Part shown: positions 9,601-17,018 of the stretch, piece by piece
Layout: each line of letters begins with the position of its first letter
Numbering within the stretch: the first letter of the stretch is position 1
Origin: Flavobacterium sp. Root935
GTDB lineage: Bacteria; Bacteroidota; Bacteroidia; Flavobacteriales; Flavobacteriaceae
Direction of reading: 5' to 3'
Assembly (NCBI RefSeq): GCF_001429295.1
Contig: NZ_LMJL01000008.1
Span: 1,171,502 to 1,220,265, forward strand
Length of the DNA: 48,764 nt
Made by a program: the position numbers and the translations under genes
The notes under the pieces: generated by a model
The model's database searches: none
What the model was told of the DNA's origin: nothing
What the model saw: only the letters and a program-made list of their open reading frames with translations

Positions 9601-9835
9601 AATTTGCAGGAACATCGATAGAATATTTACCGTCAAAATCAGTAGAGACCGTTGCTTTAGAACCCGCAACTGATACGTTTGCCCCTGGGATAGATAATCC
9701 CTTTTCATCAGATACCGTCCCCGAAACCTTTACCTGCGCAGTAATAAAATTACTGGTCAGTAACAAAAATAATATCAAAGGAACAGCTCTGTGGTCAGCC
9801 TTCCAATGAATGAAGCTAGTCATTAGTTTTTTCAT
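6644..9835 (-). CDS. SusC/RagA family TonB-dependent outer-membrane transporter
   Basis: The 1063-residue protein has a long n-region signal peptide (1-34, ending NFITAQ) and an N-terminal carboxypeptidase-regulatory-like domain (about 36-110: VSGTVSDEKGLSIPGANV). The junction DVVVIGYGTQRRKDVNSA leads into a plug domain (about 115-235, with YVIDGVPISG and DASATAIYGSRGANGVII) and a 22-strand barrel ending PRLISFGFNVEF. There is no STN/anti-sigma signalling domain, so regulation is through the nearby AraC protein rather than a hybrid ECF system. It is the TonB-driven importer for mannan oligosaccharides with SusD as lid. It heads the left-arm operon downstream of a recognisable promoter at 9922-9949. 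Confidence 0.96.
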   Translation of the reverse strand: MKKLMTSFIHWKADHRAVPLILFLLLTSNFITAQVKVSGTVSDEKGLSIPGANVSVAGSKATVSTDFDGKYSIDVPANSTLLFSFIGFATQKVAVDGKSTINVILKSNAEDLKDVVVIGYGTQRRKDVNSAISSVAAKDIENLKVASFDQMLQGKAAGVVVNSNSGEPGSNVSVRIRGVSSLTGTNEPLYVIDGVPISGDARNSSTSGRNAAGDSNFSNNGNITVSPLALINPSDIESIDILKDASATAIYGSRGANGVIIVTTKSGKKGTGKLSFENSYSISNLPKKLHSMNLQQYATHQNALADVYDPSSKRPEFAYPELLGKGTDWQDAIYETGLMSSNQLSFSGGKEGINYYISGGVLNQEGIVIESGFKRYNVRANIDAKVNSFIKVGINVSGAITDEKLTLNGQFNGVVATSLLATPDVAVRELDGAFAGPTSGISFVNPVATSLLGSNTLVRKNYSGNFYTQVDILKGLEYRFEAGGYIYDNLGQRFDPMYSLGNAVKNYANLYYNPSSGNSWNLKNMLTYRKTIDKHNFTILAVQESNRAHWEGYSMEGNGYKDNSNQTLAGGDLAKAVLKSTYSGTQTLSSYLGRVVYDYADKYGISAAIRTDGSSKFFVGNKWGVFSSASGSWKISNESFMESTRKYVDNIKLRFGWGQTGNNQIGNNLYDSNLHVVVSSMGTSYLPSNTPNKDLKWETQDQTNLGLDFTLFQSKFTASVDVYKKVSKNFLYQVPLPNYLSGGGDYEGGVNPPYFNLGSMQNKGIEVTLGYHNKFSENFSWDSSLNFTKYENKVTDMAGLNIIKTTNTLAYSTVSVSRTQEGLPIGSFLGYEAVGIYRTDEDLLKYGHVDGSGNRVVLKNGTNSLLPDFVKGDVIYKDLNNDGKIDQNDLTNIGNPNPKFTYGFTNNFKYKNVDLSIFLQGTAGNKLLNLTRASGTMNSNLGTNYLTEAADFYSADNLDASLPKPSSYDHINNAVSTRMIENGSYLRIQNVTLGYSLPSDIISKIKLTRLRIYASGQNLFTFTKYTGYDPEVGAYNQDALMSGIDNGRYPVPRLISFGFNVEF

Positions 9836-9921
9836 AATAAGTGTTTGGTTAGTTTAAATTTGTTTTATTGCCAATCTAAGAGATCAAAAAGCCTGGTATA
9901 TCAAACTCTTAAATTATTTAA

Positions 9922-9949
9922 CAAATCTATAACAGAGAGAATTATCAAA
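9922..9949 (-). promoter_or_regulatory. Promoter of the susC operon
   Basis: On the minus strand TTTG (9949-9946) is followed after 16 bases by TAGATTTG (9929-9922), a full TAnnTTTG -7 box. The start of transcription would be near 9915, giving a leader of about 80 nt. Confidence 0.6.
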
Positions 9950-9951
9950 TC

Positions 9952-9981
9952 GATAATATTATATCATTTAATGATAATATT
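9952..9981 (-). promoter_or_regulatory. Direct repeats, candidate AraC-type operator
   Basis: GATAATATT occurs at 9952-9960 and again at 9973-9981, exactly 21 bp apart (two helix turns), just upstream of the -33 element of the susC promoter. Tandem sites with this spacing are the usual target layout of AraC-family activators, and the gene for one is 170 bp away. The AT-rich context lowers the weight of the match. Confidence 0.45.
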
Positions 9982-10152
9982 TTTACTTTAAGCGATTAAA
10001 AAAACACATATGAAAATAAAACCATATAAAAATTAAATTATTCGCAACAACAATCCTCAAAAAGAACCTAACACCTATATAAAAATCAACAAAAAGCGTA
10101 AAATCAAACGATTTCGTTAAAAATAATATTTAGTAGTGACAAAAAAGTATCA

Positions 10153-11031
10153 CTATAAAATACGTTTCAATCCAGAAAAATCTTCTCTGTATTGACTCGG
10201 AGTACAATTTTTTGTCGCTTTAAAACTGCGGTTAAAATTGGCAATATTATTAAACCCAGATTTAAACGCAACTTCAGAAACGCTCATATCTTTTTCTACC
10301 AGCCAGCGAGCAGCGTAACCAATTCTAATATCATTTATATAATTGACAAAAGTTTTACCTGTACGTTTTTTAATGAATCTATTAAAAGAAATAATAGACA
10401 TACTCGCCACATTTGCTACATCTTCTAAAGTAATTTTTTCAGCAAAATGTTTCTGCACATATTCGTAGACCAATTTCATTTTATCGTAGTCATCAAAAGT
10501 GTCATAGTCAACTGTATAAGTCGAAAGCAGACGCTGATTTCTAGAATTTGCCAGATCATATAATAAAGAGGTAATTTCTAAAAAATAATCCATTCCGTCT
10601 AGTTTTGAAAGCCTTACAAGTCTTGGCGTCAATTCTTCTGCTGTTTTTTTCGAAAAAAGAATTCCGTGAATAGATCTGTTAAACATATCTCTTATCGGAT
10701 TCATAATTCTTCTTGACAATAAGGATTCATGAAATAAATCATTATGAAACTGAATCGTTATTTCATGGATTTTTTTACTGGTACATTTACTCAACTCCCA
10801 GCCGTGATATAAATTTGGGCCAATTAAAACGAGTTCGATATTATCAATTTCTTCAATATTATCTCCAACAACTCTCTTTACACCTTTTCCGTTTAAAATA
10901 AAATTAATTTCAAATTCCGGATGATAATGAACAGGAAAATCAAAGCTGTCTTTAACTCGGTCAAAAACTAAAAAGCTGTCGCTAGCAGCAAGCGGTGCAA
11001 TTTCTCTATAAAAATTTTTCGTAGTCCCCAT
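10153..11031 (-). CDS. AraC-family transcriptional regulator of the mannan locus
   Basis: I prefer the ATG at 11031 (292 residues, MGTTKNFYREIAPL); the frame is open up to 11130 but the extra 33 residues look unlike family N-termini. Residues about 20-90 form a cupin sensor domain (FDFPVHYHPEFEINFILNG, GPNLYHGWE). The C-terminal 100 residues are a double helix-turn-helix AraC domain (ITLEDVANVASMSIISFNRF, then VSEVAFKSGFNNIANFNRSF and the CTPSQYRE end). It is cytoplasmic and probably senses a mannose-containing disaccharide. It stands between susC and the divergent GH26 gene, so it is placed to control both arms. Most Bacteroidota glycan loci use hybrid two-component or SusR-like regulators; a free AraC protein is the less common choice. 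Confidence 0.9.
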   Translation of the reverse strand: MGTTKNFYREIAPLAASDSFLVFDRVKDSFDFPVHYHPEFEINFILNGKGVKRVVGDNIEEIDNIELVLIGPNLYHGWELSKCTSKKIHEITIQFHNDLFHESLLSRRIMNPIRDMFNRSIHGILFSKKTAEELTPRLVRLSKLDGMDYFLEITSLLYDLANSRNQRLLSTYTVDYDTFDDYDKMKLVYEYVQKHFAEKITLEDVANVASMSIISFNRFIKKRTGKTFVNYINDIRIGYAARWLVEKDMSVSEVAFKSGFNNIANFNRSFKATKNCTPSQYREDFSGLKRIL

Positions 11032-11337
11032 CTCAGAATTATTATTAGTAACGTAATATTTTGTTTTTTTGACTGCAATAATATGATATATAATTGATAA
11101 AATAATATTAATTCCACTATAATCATCCAATTATCTTTGAAAAAATAAATTATCATTTCTTTAAAAAGAACATTAATAATAAACATTAATCATTTTTAAT
11201 TGAATATGTTTTTATAGTTTTAATAATTTTAACAATAAAAACATAATGATTTTTTGACAGACAAATCAACACTATTTCCAAACCATAACCACTTGTTTAT
11301 TTTGCTTTTAGCCGAAAAACAAACTAACTAATCTGCA
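11032..11337. other. Divergent regulatory region between AraC gene and GH26 gene
   Basis: About 306 AT-rich bases. A 7/8 match to the -7 consensus (TTATTTTG at 11297-11304) lies about 35 bases before the GH26 ATG, without a clear -33 partner. A direct repeat AACATTAAT occurs at 11169-11177 and 11182-11190. The GATAATATT repeat of the susC promoter does not recur. No gene is visible. Confidence 0.5.
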
Positions 11338-12474
11338 ATGAAAAAACACTTTTTGACACTTTTGACAGTAACAGTACTTACCAGTTCATGCATAGCGCAA
11401 AAAAGTATAGATAATACTAATTTGTCACTTTCAGATAAAAAAGCAACTACAGAAACTAAGACACTTTATAAAAACCTAAATACTTTATCTCAAAAAGGTT
11501 TTCTTTTTGGTCATCAAGATGATTTGGCTTACGGCGTAAAATGGAAATATGAAGACGGTCGAAGTGATGTAAAAGATGTCGCAGGAGATTATCCATCTGT
11601 ATATGGCTGGGATATTGCAGGTTTGGAAAATGACAAACCAAACAATATTGACGGCGTTCCTTTTGCCAAAATGAAACAATACATTATTGAAGCCAATGCA
11701 AGAGGCGGAATTTCAACTATAAGCTGGCATTTTGACAATCCCGCAACAGGAAAAGATGCTTGGGATCACACTCCAAACTCTTTAAAAACAATTTTACCAG
11801 GAGCCGAAAACCACAAAAAATTTACTTCTTGGTTAGATAAAGCGGCTACATTTTTCTTGTCTTTAAAAGATAAAAACGGCAAAAATATTCCAATTCTTTT
11901 CAGACCTTTTCATGAACTTACCGGCGGATGGTTTTGGTGGGGAAAAGGAAACTGCACTCCTGAAGAATTTAAAACGGCTTGGAAATTCACCTTTGATTAT
12001 CTTCAGAAAAAAGGTGTTCACAATTTAATTTACGTTTACAATACAGGTGGTTTTGGAAGTGAAGCAGATTTTTTAGCTAACTATCCCGGAGATAATTACG
12101 CCGATATTTTAAGTTTTGATTCTTACCAAAATAGCAACGACCCAAATGGAGAGAAATTTATTGCCGAAGTTCAAAATCAGTTTAAAATCTTAAATGAAAT
12201 CAATATTAAAAAACATAAAATAATTGCTTTGGCCGAAGCTGGTTATGAAGCTGTTCCAGACCCAAAATGGTGGACAGGAACTTTACTAAAAGCAATTGGA
12301 GATTATAAGATTTCTTATGTTTTACTTTGGAGAAATCACGGCTGGCAGGAAAAAGAGCAAAAAATGCATTATTACGCACCTTTCTCAGGACAAGTAAGTG
12401 AAAAAGATTTTGTCGATTTTTATAATCTAGATCAAACTATATTTGAAAAAGATATTCAAAAAAAATTAAAATAA
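11338..12474 (+). CDS. GH26 endo-beta-1,4-mannanase lipoprotein
   Basis: The 378-residue product starts with a lipoprotein signal (LTSSC, Cys18) followed by I-A-Q-K, lacking an acidic surface-export stretch, so it may face the periplasm. One GH26 domain follows. GFLFGHQDDLAYGVKW (54-69) and WHFDNP (130-135) line the cleft. The acid/base is E193 in FRPFHELTGGWFWWG and the nucleophile is E300 in ALAEAGYE. These match the family where Bacteroides fragilis ManA, an exo-acting mannobiose-releasing mannanase, belongs, and that enzyme is likewise encoded next to a transporter, GH130 and an epimerase. Release of mannobiose is therefore the likely role. It opens the right-arm operon, divergent from the regulator. 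Confidence 0.93.
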   Translation: MKKHFLTLLTVTVLTSSCIAQKSIDNTNLSLSDKKATTETKTLYKNLNTLSQKGFLFGHQDDLAYGVKWKYEDGRSDVKDVAGDYPSVYGWDIAGLENDKPNNIDGVPFAKMKQYIIEANARGGISTISWHFDNPATGKDAWDHTPNSLKTILPGAENHKKFTSWLDKAATFFLSLKDKNGKNIPILFRPFHELTGGWFWWGKGNCTPEEFKTAWKFTFDYLQKKGVHNLIYVYNTGGFGSEADFLANYPGDNYADILSFDSYQNSNDPNGEKFIAEVQNQFKILNEINIKKHKIIALAEAGYEAVPDPKWWTGTLLKAIGDYKISYVLLWRNHGWQEKEQKMHYYAPFSGQVSEKDFVDFYNLDQTIFEKDIQKKLK

Positions 12475-12512
12475 CTGCCCAAATTTAAATTACAACCTTT
12501 AAAAAAAATCTA

Positions 12513-13901
12513 ATGCACGACAAAATTAGTTTAAAAGAAAAAATAGGTTACGGTCTTGGAGACGCTGCTTCATCTATGTTCTGGAAAATTTTCAGCATGT
12601 ATCTGTTGTTTTTCTACACCGATGTTTTCGGATTAGCGCCTGCTATAGTCGGAACCATGTTTTTAATTACCCGAATCTGGGATTCCTGCTTTGACCCAAT
12701 TGTTGGAATTTTAGCTGATAGAACAAAAAGTAAATGGGGAAAATTCAGACCGTATTTACTTTGGGTCGCCATACCATTTGCCGTGATTGGAGTTTTGACT
12801 TTTTATACTCCAGATTTTGACGAAAAAGGAAAAATAATTTACGCCTACGTCACTTATTCTTTAATGATGATGATTTATTCTTTAATCAATGTTCCTTATG
12901 CCTCACTTTTGGGGGTAATGTCGTCTGATCGAAAAGAAAGAAACACACTTTCTTCTTATCGAATGGTTTTTGCTTTTGGAGGAAGTCTTTTGGCACTTTG
13001 GCTGATTGAACCTTTGGTAAATTATTTTGGCGGAAACTTAAATTCAAAAACAGGCTGGCTGACAACAATTGCCGTTTTCGGATTAATTACAACTATATTC
13101 TTCTGGGCTTGTTTTGCATTTACAAAAGAAAGAGTACAACCAATTGGAGACGAACAAAACAATCTAAAAGAGGATTTAAAAGACCTCTTAAAAAATAGAC
13201 CTTGGTGGATTTTATTGGGAGCTGGAATTGGCGCATTAGTTTTCAATTCAATTCGAGATGGTGCTGCGGTTTACTATTTCAAATATTATGTAAGCAGCAG
13301 TATAAACTTCGATTTTTCGCTTTTCGGAACCGATTTTCATATGACTCCAACCTCAATATATTTGGTTTTAGGACAAGCAGCGAACATCATCGGAGTGATC
13401 GCAGCGACGCCAATTGCAAATAGAATTGGTAAAAAGAAAACATTTTTTGGTGCAATGGCACTGGCAGCAATTCTTAGTTTGATTTTCTATTTATTCGGAA
13501 AAGAAGATATTTTCTTAATCATGATTTTCCAAGTTTTAATAAGTATTTGTGCAGGCTGTATTTTTCCATTAATCTGGTCAATGTACGCAGACAGTGCCGA
13601 TTATTCTGAATGGAAACAAGGACGAAGAGCTACAGGACTGGTATTTTCTGCATCTTCCATGTCGCAAAAATTTGGATGGACAATTGGCGGTGCTGGAGCT
13701 GGATGGCTTTTAGGTTATTACGGTTTTCAGGCAAATGTAGAACAAACTGCAACCGCTCAAAACGGAATTCAATTAATGCTGAGTATACTTCCGGCAATAG
13801 CAGCTGGAATATCAGTAGCTTTTATAGCATTTTACCCATTATCTGAAGAAAAACTTCAAACAATTGAACAAGATTTAAACCAAAAACGAGACCAAAAATA
13901 A
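12513..13901 (+). CDS. GPH-family sugar:cation symporter, probably for mannobiose
   Basis: The 462-residue protein shows about 12 hydrophobic segments and no signal peptide. The N-terminal EKIGYGLGDAASSMFW and the loop DRTKSKWGKFRPYLLW (69-84) are diagnostic of the glycoside-pentoside-hexuronide (MelB-like) family of the major facilitator superfamily, and TRIWDSCFDPIVG (53-65) carries the conserved Asp residues. It would move a disaccharide from the periplasm across the inner membrane with a cation. Its position, 38 bp after the GH26 mannanase and 28 bp before GH130, matches the mannobiose transporter of the Bacteroides fragilis mannan operon. Substrate assignment is from context. Confidence 0.9.
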   Translation: MHDKISLKEKIGYGLGDAASSMFWKIFSMYLLFFYTDVFGLAPAIVGTMFLITRIWDSCFDPIVGILADRTKSKWGKFRPYLLWVAIPFAVIGVLTFYTPDFDEKGKIIYAYVTYSLMMMIYSLINVPYASLLGVMSSDRKERNTLSSYRMVFAFGGSLLALWLIEPLVNYFGGNLNSKTGWLTTIAVFGLITTIFFWACFAFTKERVQPIGDEQNNLKEDLKDLLKNRPWWILLGAGIGALVFNSIRDGAAVYYFKYYVSSSINFDFSLFGTDFHMTPTSIYLVLGQAANIIGVIAATPIANRIGKKKTFFGAMALAAILSLIFYLFGKEDIFLIMIFQVLISICAGCIFPLIWSMYADSADYSEWKQGRRATGLVFSASSMSQKFGWTIGGAGAGWLLGYYGFQANVEQTATAQNGIQLMLSILPAIAAGISVAFIAFYPLSEEKLQTIEQDLNQKRDQK

Positions 13902-13929
13902 ATTAGTACAGATACCGAAATCAATTAAT

Positions 13930-15120
13930 ATGACAACGATAACATCTTCAGCCATTTTTCAAGAAAGAAAATCGGCATTAGAAAAAGAACATAAAACACT
14001 TATTGAACAAAAAAATGCACCTCAGGAAGCTGCTGGAAACGGAATTTATGACCGTTACAAAAACCCTGTAGTAACTGCTGCGCACATTCCGCTGAACTGG
14101 CGTTTTGATTTCAACGAAAAAACAAATCCTTTCCTGCAAGAAAGAATCGGAATAAATGCTGCTTTTAATGCTGGTGCAATGAAATGGAACGGCAAATATT
14201 TATTGGCAGTTCGTGTAGAAGGAATCGACAGAAAATCATTTTTTGCCATTGCCGAAAGTCCAAACGGAATTGATAATTTCAAGTTTTGGGACAAACCCTG
14301 CGTAATTCCGCAAACCGAAGAACCAGACACCAATGTATATGATATGCGTTTGATTCATCATGAAGATGGTTATGTGTACGGTATTTTTTGTACTGAAAGA
14401 AAAGATCCAAAAGCACCAAAAGGTGATACAAGTTCGGCTGTAGCCAATGCTGGAATAGTTCGTACAAAAGATTTAGTAAACTGGGAAAGGCTTCCGGATT
14501 TAATATCTAATACGGGACAACAGCGAAATGTTGTTTTACATCCAGAATTTGTAAACGGAAAATACGCTTTATACACACGTCCGCAAGATGGTTTTATTGA
14601 TGTTGGAAGTGGCGGCGGAATTGGTTTAGGTTATGTGGAAGACATGACAAACCCTGTTGTTAAAGAAGAAAAAATAATCTTTGGAAAACAATATCATACT
14701 ATTTATGAATTGAAAAATGGTCTTGGCCCTGCTCCTATCAAAACATCAAAAGGCTGGCTGCATTTGGCACACGGAGTCCGTAATACTGCTGCAGGTTTAC
14801 GTTACACTTTGTATATGTTCATGACAGATTTGAATGATATTACAAAAGTTACGCACGTTCCTGCCGGACATTTTATGGGACCAGAAGGAATTGAAAGAGT
14901 CGGCGACGTTTCGAATGTTTTATTTTCTAACGGATGGATTGAAGATACCAACGGAACTGTTTACGTATATTATGCCTCTTCAGACACTAGAATGCATGTA
15001 GCAGTTTCAACCGTAGAGAAATTAGTTGATTATGTTACCAATGCACCAGCAGACACTTTTATTTCTGCAGGTTCTGTACAGACTATTATTGATCAAATCG
15101 AAAGAAACAACGCAATTTAA
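13930..15120 (+). CDS. GH130 4-O-beta-D-mannosyl-D-glucose phosphorylase
   Basis: The 396-residue cytoplasmic protein (no signal peptide) matches the GH130 subfamily 1 type: RYKNPVVTAAHIPLNWRFD (42-60), FNAGAMKWNGKYLLAVRVEG (79-98), EEPDTNVYDMRL (130-141), GQQRNVVLHPEF and GPAPIKT further on. The general-acid Asp of the family lies in the YDMR stretch, probably D138. The reaction is phosphorolysis of mannosyl-beta-1,4-glucose to alpha-mannose-1-phosphate and glucose, which saves one ATP. It is followed after 6 bp by the epimerase that makes its substrate from mannobiose, the same pairing as in Bacteroides fragilis and Ruminococcus albus. Length is normal and no residue is missing. Confidence 0.94.
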   Translation: MTTITSSAIFQERKSALEKEHKTLIEQKNAPQEAAGNGIYDRYKNPVVTAAHIPLNWRFDFNEKTNPFLQERIGINAAFNAGAMKWNGKYLLAVRVEGIDRKSFFAIAESPNGIDNFKFWDKPCVIPQTEEPDTNVYDMRLIHHEDGYVYGIFCTERKDPKAPKGDTSSAVANAGIVRTKDLVNWERLPDLISNTGQQRNVVLHPEFVNGKYALYTRPQDGFIDVGSGGGIGLGYVEDMTNPVVKEEKIIFGKQYHTIYELKNGLGPAPIKTSKGWLHLAHGVRNTAAGLRYTLYMFMTDLNDITKVTHVPAGHFMGPEGIERVGDVSNVLFSNGWIEDTNGTVYVYYASSDTRMHVAVSTVEKLVDYVTNAPADTFISAGSVQTIIDQIERNNAI

Positions 15121-15126
15121 TATATC

Positions 15127-16317
15127 GTGTCATTACAAAGAAAGCTTTTAAAATCTGAACTCACCTCAGAACTTGATTCCATTTTAAAATATTGGTCAGA
15201 ACATACTGTTGATGAGCAAAATGGCGGTTTTGCAGGTCAGATCGATTTTAATGATCAAAGAATTGAAAATGCAGAAAAAGGTTCGGTTTTAAACGCCCGA
15301 ATTCTTTGGACTTTCTCTGCCAGTTATCAAACCACAAAAAACGAAAACCACAAAAAATTGGCAGAAAGAGCATTTGAATTTCTCAGTGCTTATTTTTATG
15401 ACACAAAATTTGGCGGTCTTTTTTGGAGCATTAATGAGGATAAAACTCCAAAAGACACCAAAAATCAAATTTATGCTTTAGCATTTGCAATCTACGGATT
15501 GTCAGAATATTATGTGATTTCAAAAAACGAAAAAGTTCTAGAAATTGCTAAAAATTTATATCTAAAAATTCAAGAACACAGTTACGATCCTGTAAACAAA
15601 GGTTATTTTGAAGCTTTTACAAGAGATTGGCAGCCAATTGAAGATTTACGTTTGAGTGCAAAAGATGCGAATGAAAAGAAAACTATGAATACGCATCTTC
15701 ATATTATTGAAGGTTATGTAAATTTATACAAAGTCTGGAAAGATGAAAAACTGCTTGAAGATATTATTGAATTATTAGAAACAATCGAGAAATATTTCAT
15801 TAACACTGAAACTGGTCATTTACGTTTATTTTTCAACGAAAATTGGATTGAAAAACCAGATGTTGTTTCTTACGGCCATGACATTGAAGCGGCTTGGCTT
15901 TTACAGCAGTGTGCAGAAATTTCGGGCAATGAAAAACTGATCGAAAATTATAAAAAATACGCCGTTCAAATTGCTGAAGTTACAAAAGAAGGACTTGATT
16001 CTGACGGCGGTCTCTGGTACGAATTTGATCCAGAGAAAAATAAATTAATTGCCGAAAAACATTGGTGGCCGCAAGCGGAGGCTTTAATTGGTTTTTACAA
16101 CGCTTACCAATTAACTGGAAAAGAAGAATATCTGGAAATTGTTTACAAAATTTGGAAATTCATAAAAAAACATATCCTCGATCAGAAAAATGGAGAATGG
16201 GTCTGGGGAATTTACCACGACTATTCTTTAATCGAAAAAGACAAAGCCGGATTCTGGAAATGTCCTTATCATAATGGCCGAGCCTGTTTGGAACTTATAC
16301 AGCGTATTAAAGAATAA
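15127..16317 (+). CDS. AGE-family cellobiose/mannobiose 2-epimerase
   Basis: This 396-residue cytoplasmic protein is an (alpha/alpha)6-barrel of the N-acylglucosamine 2-epimerase family. It starts with GTG at 15127, only 6 bp after GH130, so the two are probably translationally coupled. Catalytic and substrate-binding His residues are visible in MNTHLHIIEGY (H190, H192), SYGHDIEAAWLL (H251) and CPYHNGRACLEL (H382). Aromatic residues typical of the disaccharide-active subgroup occur in KHWWPQAEAL and GFWKCPYHNG. It would epimerise the reducing-end mannose of beta-1,4-mannobiose to glucose, handing mannosyl-glucose to GH130; cellobiose is a possible second substrate. Confidence 0.93.
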   Translation: MSLQRKLLKSELTSELDSILKYWSEHTVDEQNGGFAGQIDFNDQRIENAEKGSVLNARILWTFSASYQTTKNENHKKLAERAFEFLSAYFYDTKFGGLFWSINEDKTPKDTKNQIYALAFAIYGLSEYYVISKNEKVLEIAKNLYLKIQEHSYDPVNKGYFEAFTRDWQPIEDLRLSAKDANEKKTMNTHLHIIEGYVNLYKVWKDEKLLEDIIELLETIEKYFINTETGHLRLFFNENWIEKPDVVSYGHDIEAAWLLQQCAEISGNEKLIENYKKYAVQIAEVTKEGLDSDGGLWYEFDPEKNKLIAEKHWWPQAEALIGFYNAYQLTGKEEYLEIVYKIWKFIKKHILDQKNGEWVWGIYHDYSLIEKDKAGFWKCPYHNGRACLELIQRIKE

Positions 16318-16350
16318 CTTTATTGATTTAACTCTAATTTACAGTCGCTT

Positions 16351-16890
16351 ATGAAACATTTTTTTCTTTTTAGTTTATTATTTATGACCACAATAATAAC
16401 CGCGCAAACAAATCTTATAAAAAATGGAGGTTTCGAATACGAGTTTGTAAATTGGAGAGGCGAAGAAAATGGTGCTCTTTCTACGTATGATAAAAAATCT
16501 GGGAAAAATGGTGCGCTGATTAATCAATATACTGGTGCAGAATGGAGGGCTTTTGATCAAGTTATTACAATTCCGCGAAATACTTTTGCAATCGAATGCA
16601 GTGCATGGATGAAAACCGATGGTGTAGAAATCCAAAAAGAAGATTACAAAGCTGCATCTGTAATTATTGAATTTACCACTGATGCCGAAAAGAAAATCAG
16701 CTCTGAATTAATTGGCAATGCAAAAGGTACCACAGGCTGGATCAATTACAAAAAAGCCATAAAGGTTCCTGCAGATGCTAAAAAGATTAGGATAATGCTC
16801 GCTCTTGCCCAAACTAACGGTACTGTATTTTTTGATGATATTAAAATAACAACGCTTTCTGAAGAAGAATTTTTAAAACGAAATCCTTAA
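16351..16890 (+). CDS. Secreted stand-alone carbohydrate-binding module-like protein
   Basis: The 179-residue protein has a signal peptide (about 1-19, ending IITAQ) and a single beta-sandwich domain with no catalytic part. It begins with NLIKNGGFEYEFVNW and ends with TVFFDDIKIT, the bracketing strands of CBM4/9/16/22-type jellyrolls. WINYKKAIKVPADAKKIRIMLAL is the penultimate strand pair. A lone module of this type in a mannan operon may bind soluble or cell-bound glycan in the periplasm, or act as a partner of the mannanases. I cannot assign it to a specific CBM family from sequence alone. It lies 33 bp after the epimerase and 128 bp before the next mannanase gene, with a structured element between. 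Confidence 0.72.
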   Translation: MKHFFLFSLLFMTTIITAQTNLIKNGGFEYEFVNWRGEENGALSTYDKKSGKNGALINQYTGAEWRAFDQVITIPRNTFAIECSAWMKTDGVEIQKEDYKAASVIIEFTTDAEKKISSELIGNAKGTTGWINYKKAIKVPADAKKIRIMLALAQTNGTVFFDDIKITTLSEEEFLKRNP

Positions 16891-16927
16891 ACGAGATAAA
16901 TAAAAAGGTCTAAAGTAACGTAAAGTC

Positions 16928-17008
16928 CTAGCCCTGATAGAAGCGGCATCCTTTTATGTTGGCGTTCAACATAAAAGATACAGCGGATAGCAGGAAACAG
17001 CTTCTTAA
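16928..17008 (+). ncRNA. Structured repeat element, copy 1 (Flavo-1-like)
   Basis: A block beginning CTAGCCCTGATAGAAGCGG (16928-16946) is followed by a perfect 11-bp hairpin (CTTTTATGTTG 16951-16961, CAACATAAAAG 16967-16977) and a 3' block GATACAGCGGATAGCAGG (16977-16994), then CAGCTTCTTAA up to 17008. CCTG (16933-16936) can close the outside with CAGG (16991-16994). A second copy with the same flanks and another hairpin sequence is at 46670-46752. The element sits 10 nt before the ATG of the GH5 mannanase. From memory it resembles the Flavo-1 candidate structured RNA of flavobacteria; this is not verified. Confidence 0.65.
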
Positions 17009-17018
17009 AATATAAATC

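Larger units (their letters stand above)
9836..10152. other. Intergenic region carrying the susC promoter and operator-like repeats
   Basis: About 317 AT-rich bases between the regulator and susC. It contains a promoter match at 9922-9949, a pair of direct repeats at 9952-9981, and at the regulator end a weak hairpin (TAGTGA 10134-10139 with TCACTA 10150-10155) that overlaps the regulator stop codon. No gene is visible. Confidence 0.65.

Noticed and set aside
11032..11130. N-terminal extension of the AraC regulator
   Set aside because: The 33 added residues are AT-rich, hydrophobic and unlike cupin-AraC N-termini; the ATG at 11031 gives the normal length.
11297..11304. Promoter of the GH26 operon
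   Set aside because: Only a 7/8 match to the -7 box and no -33 element at the right distance, so it is described with the spacer but not called.
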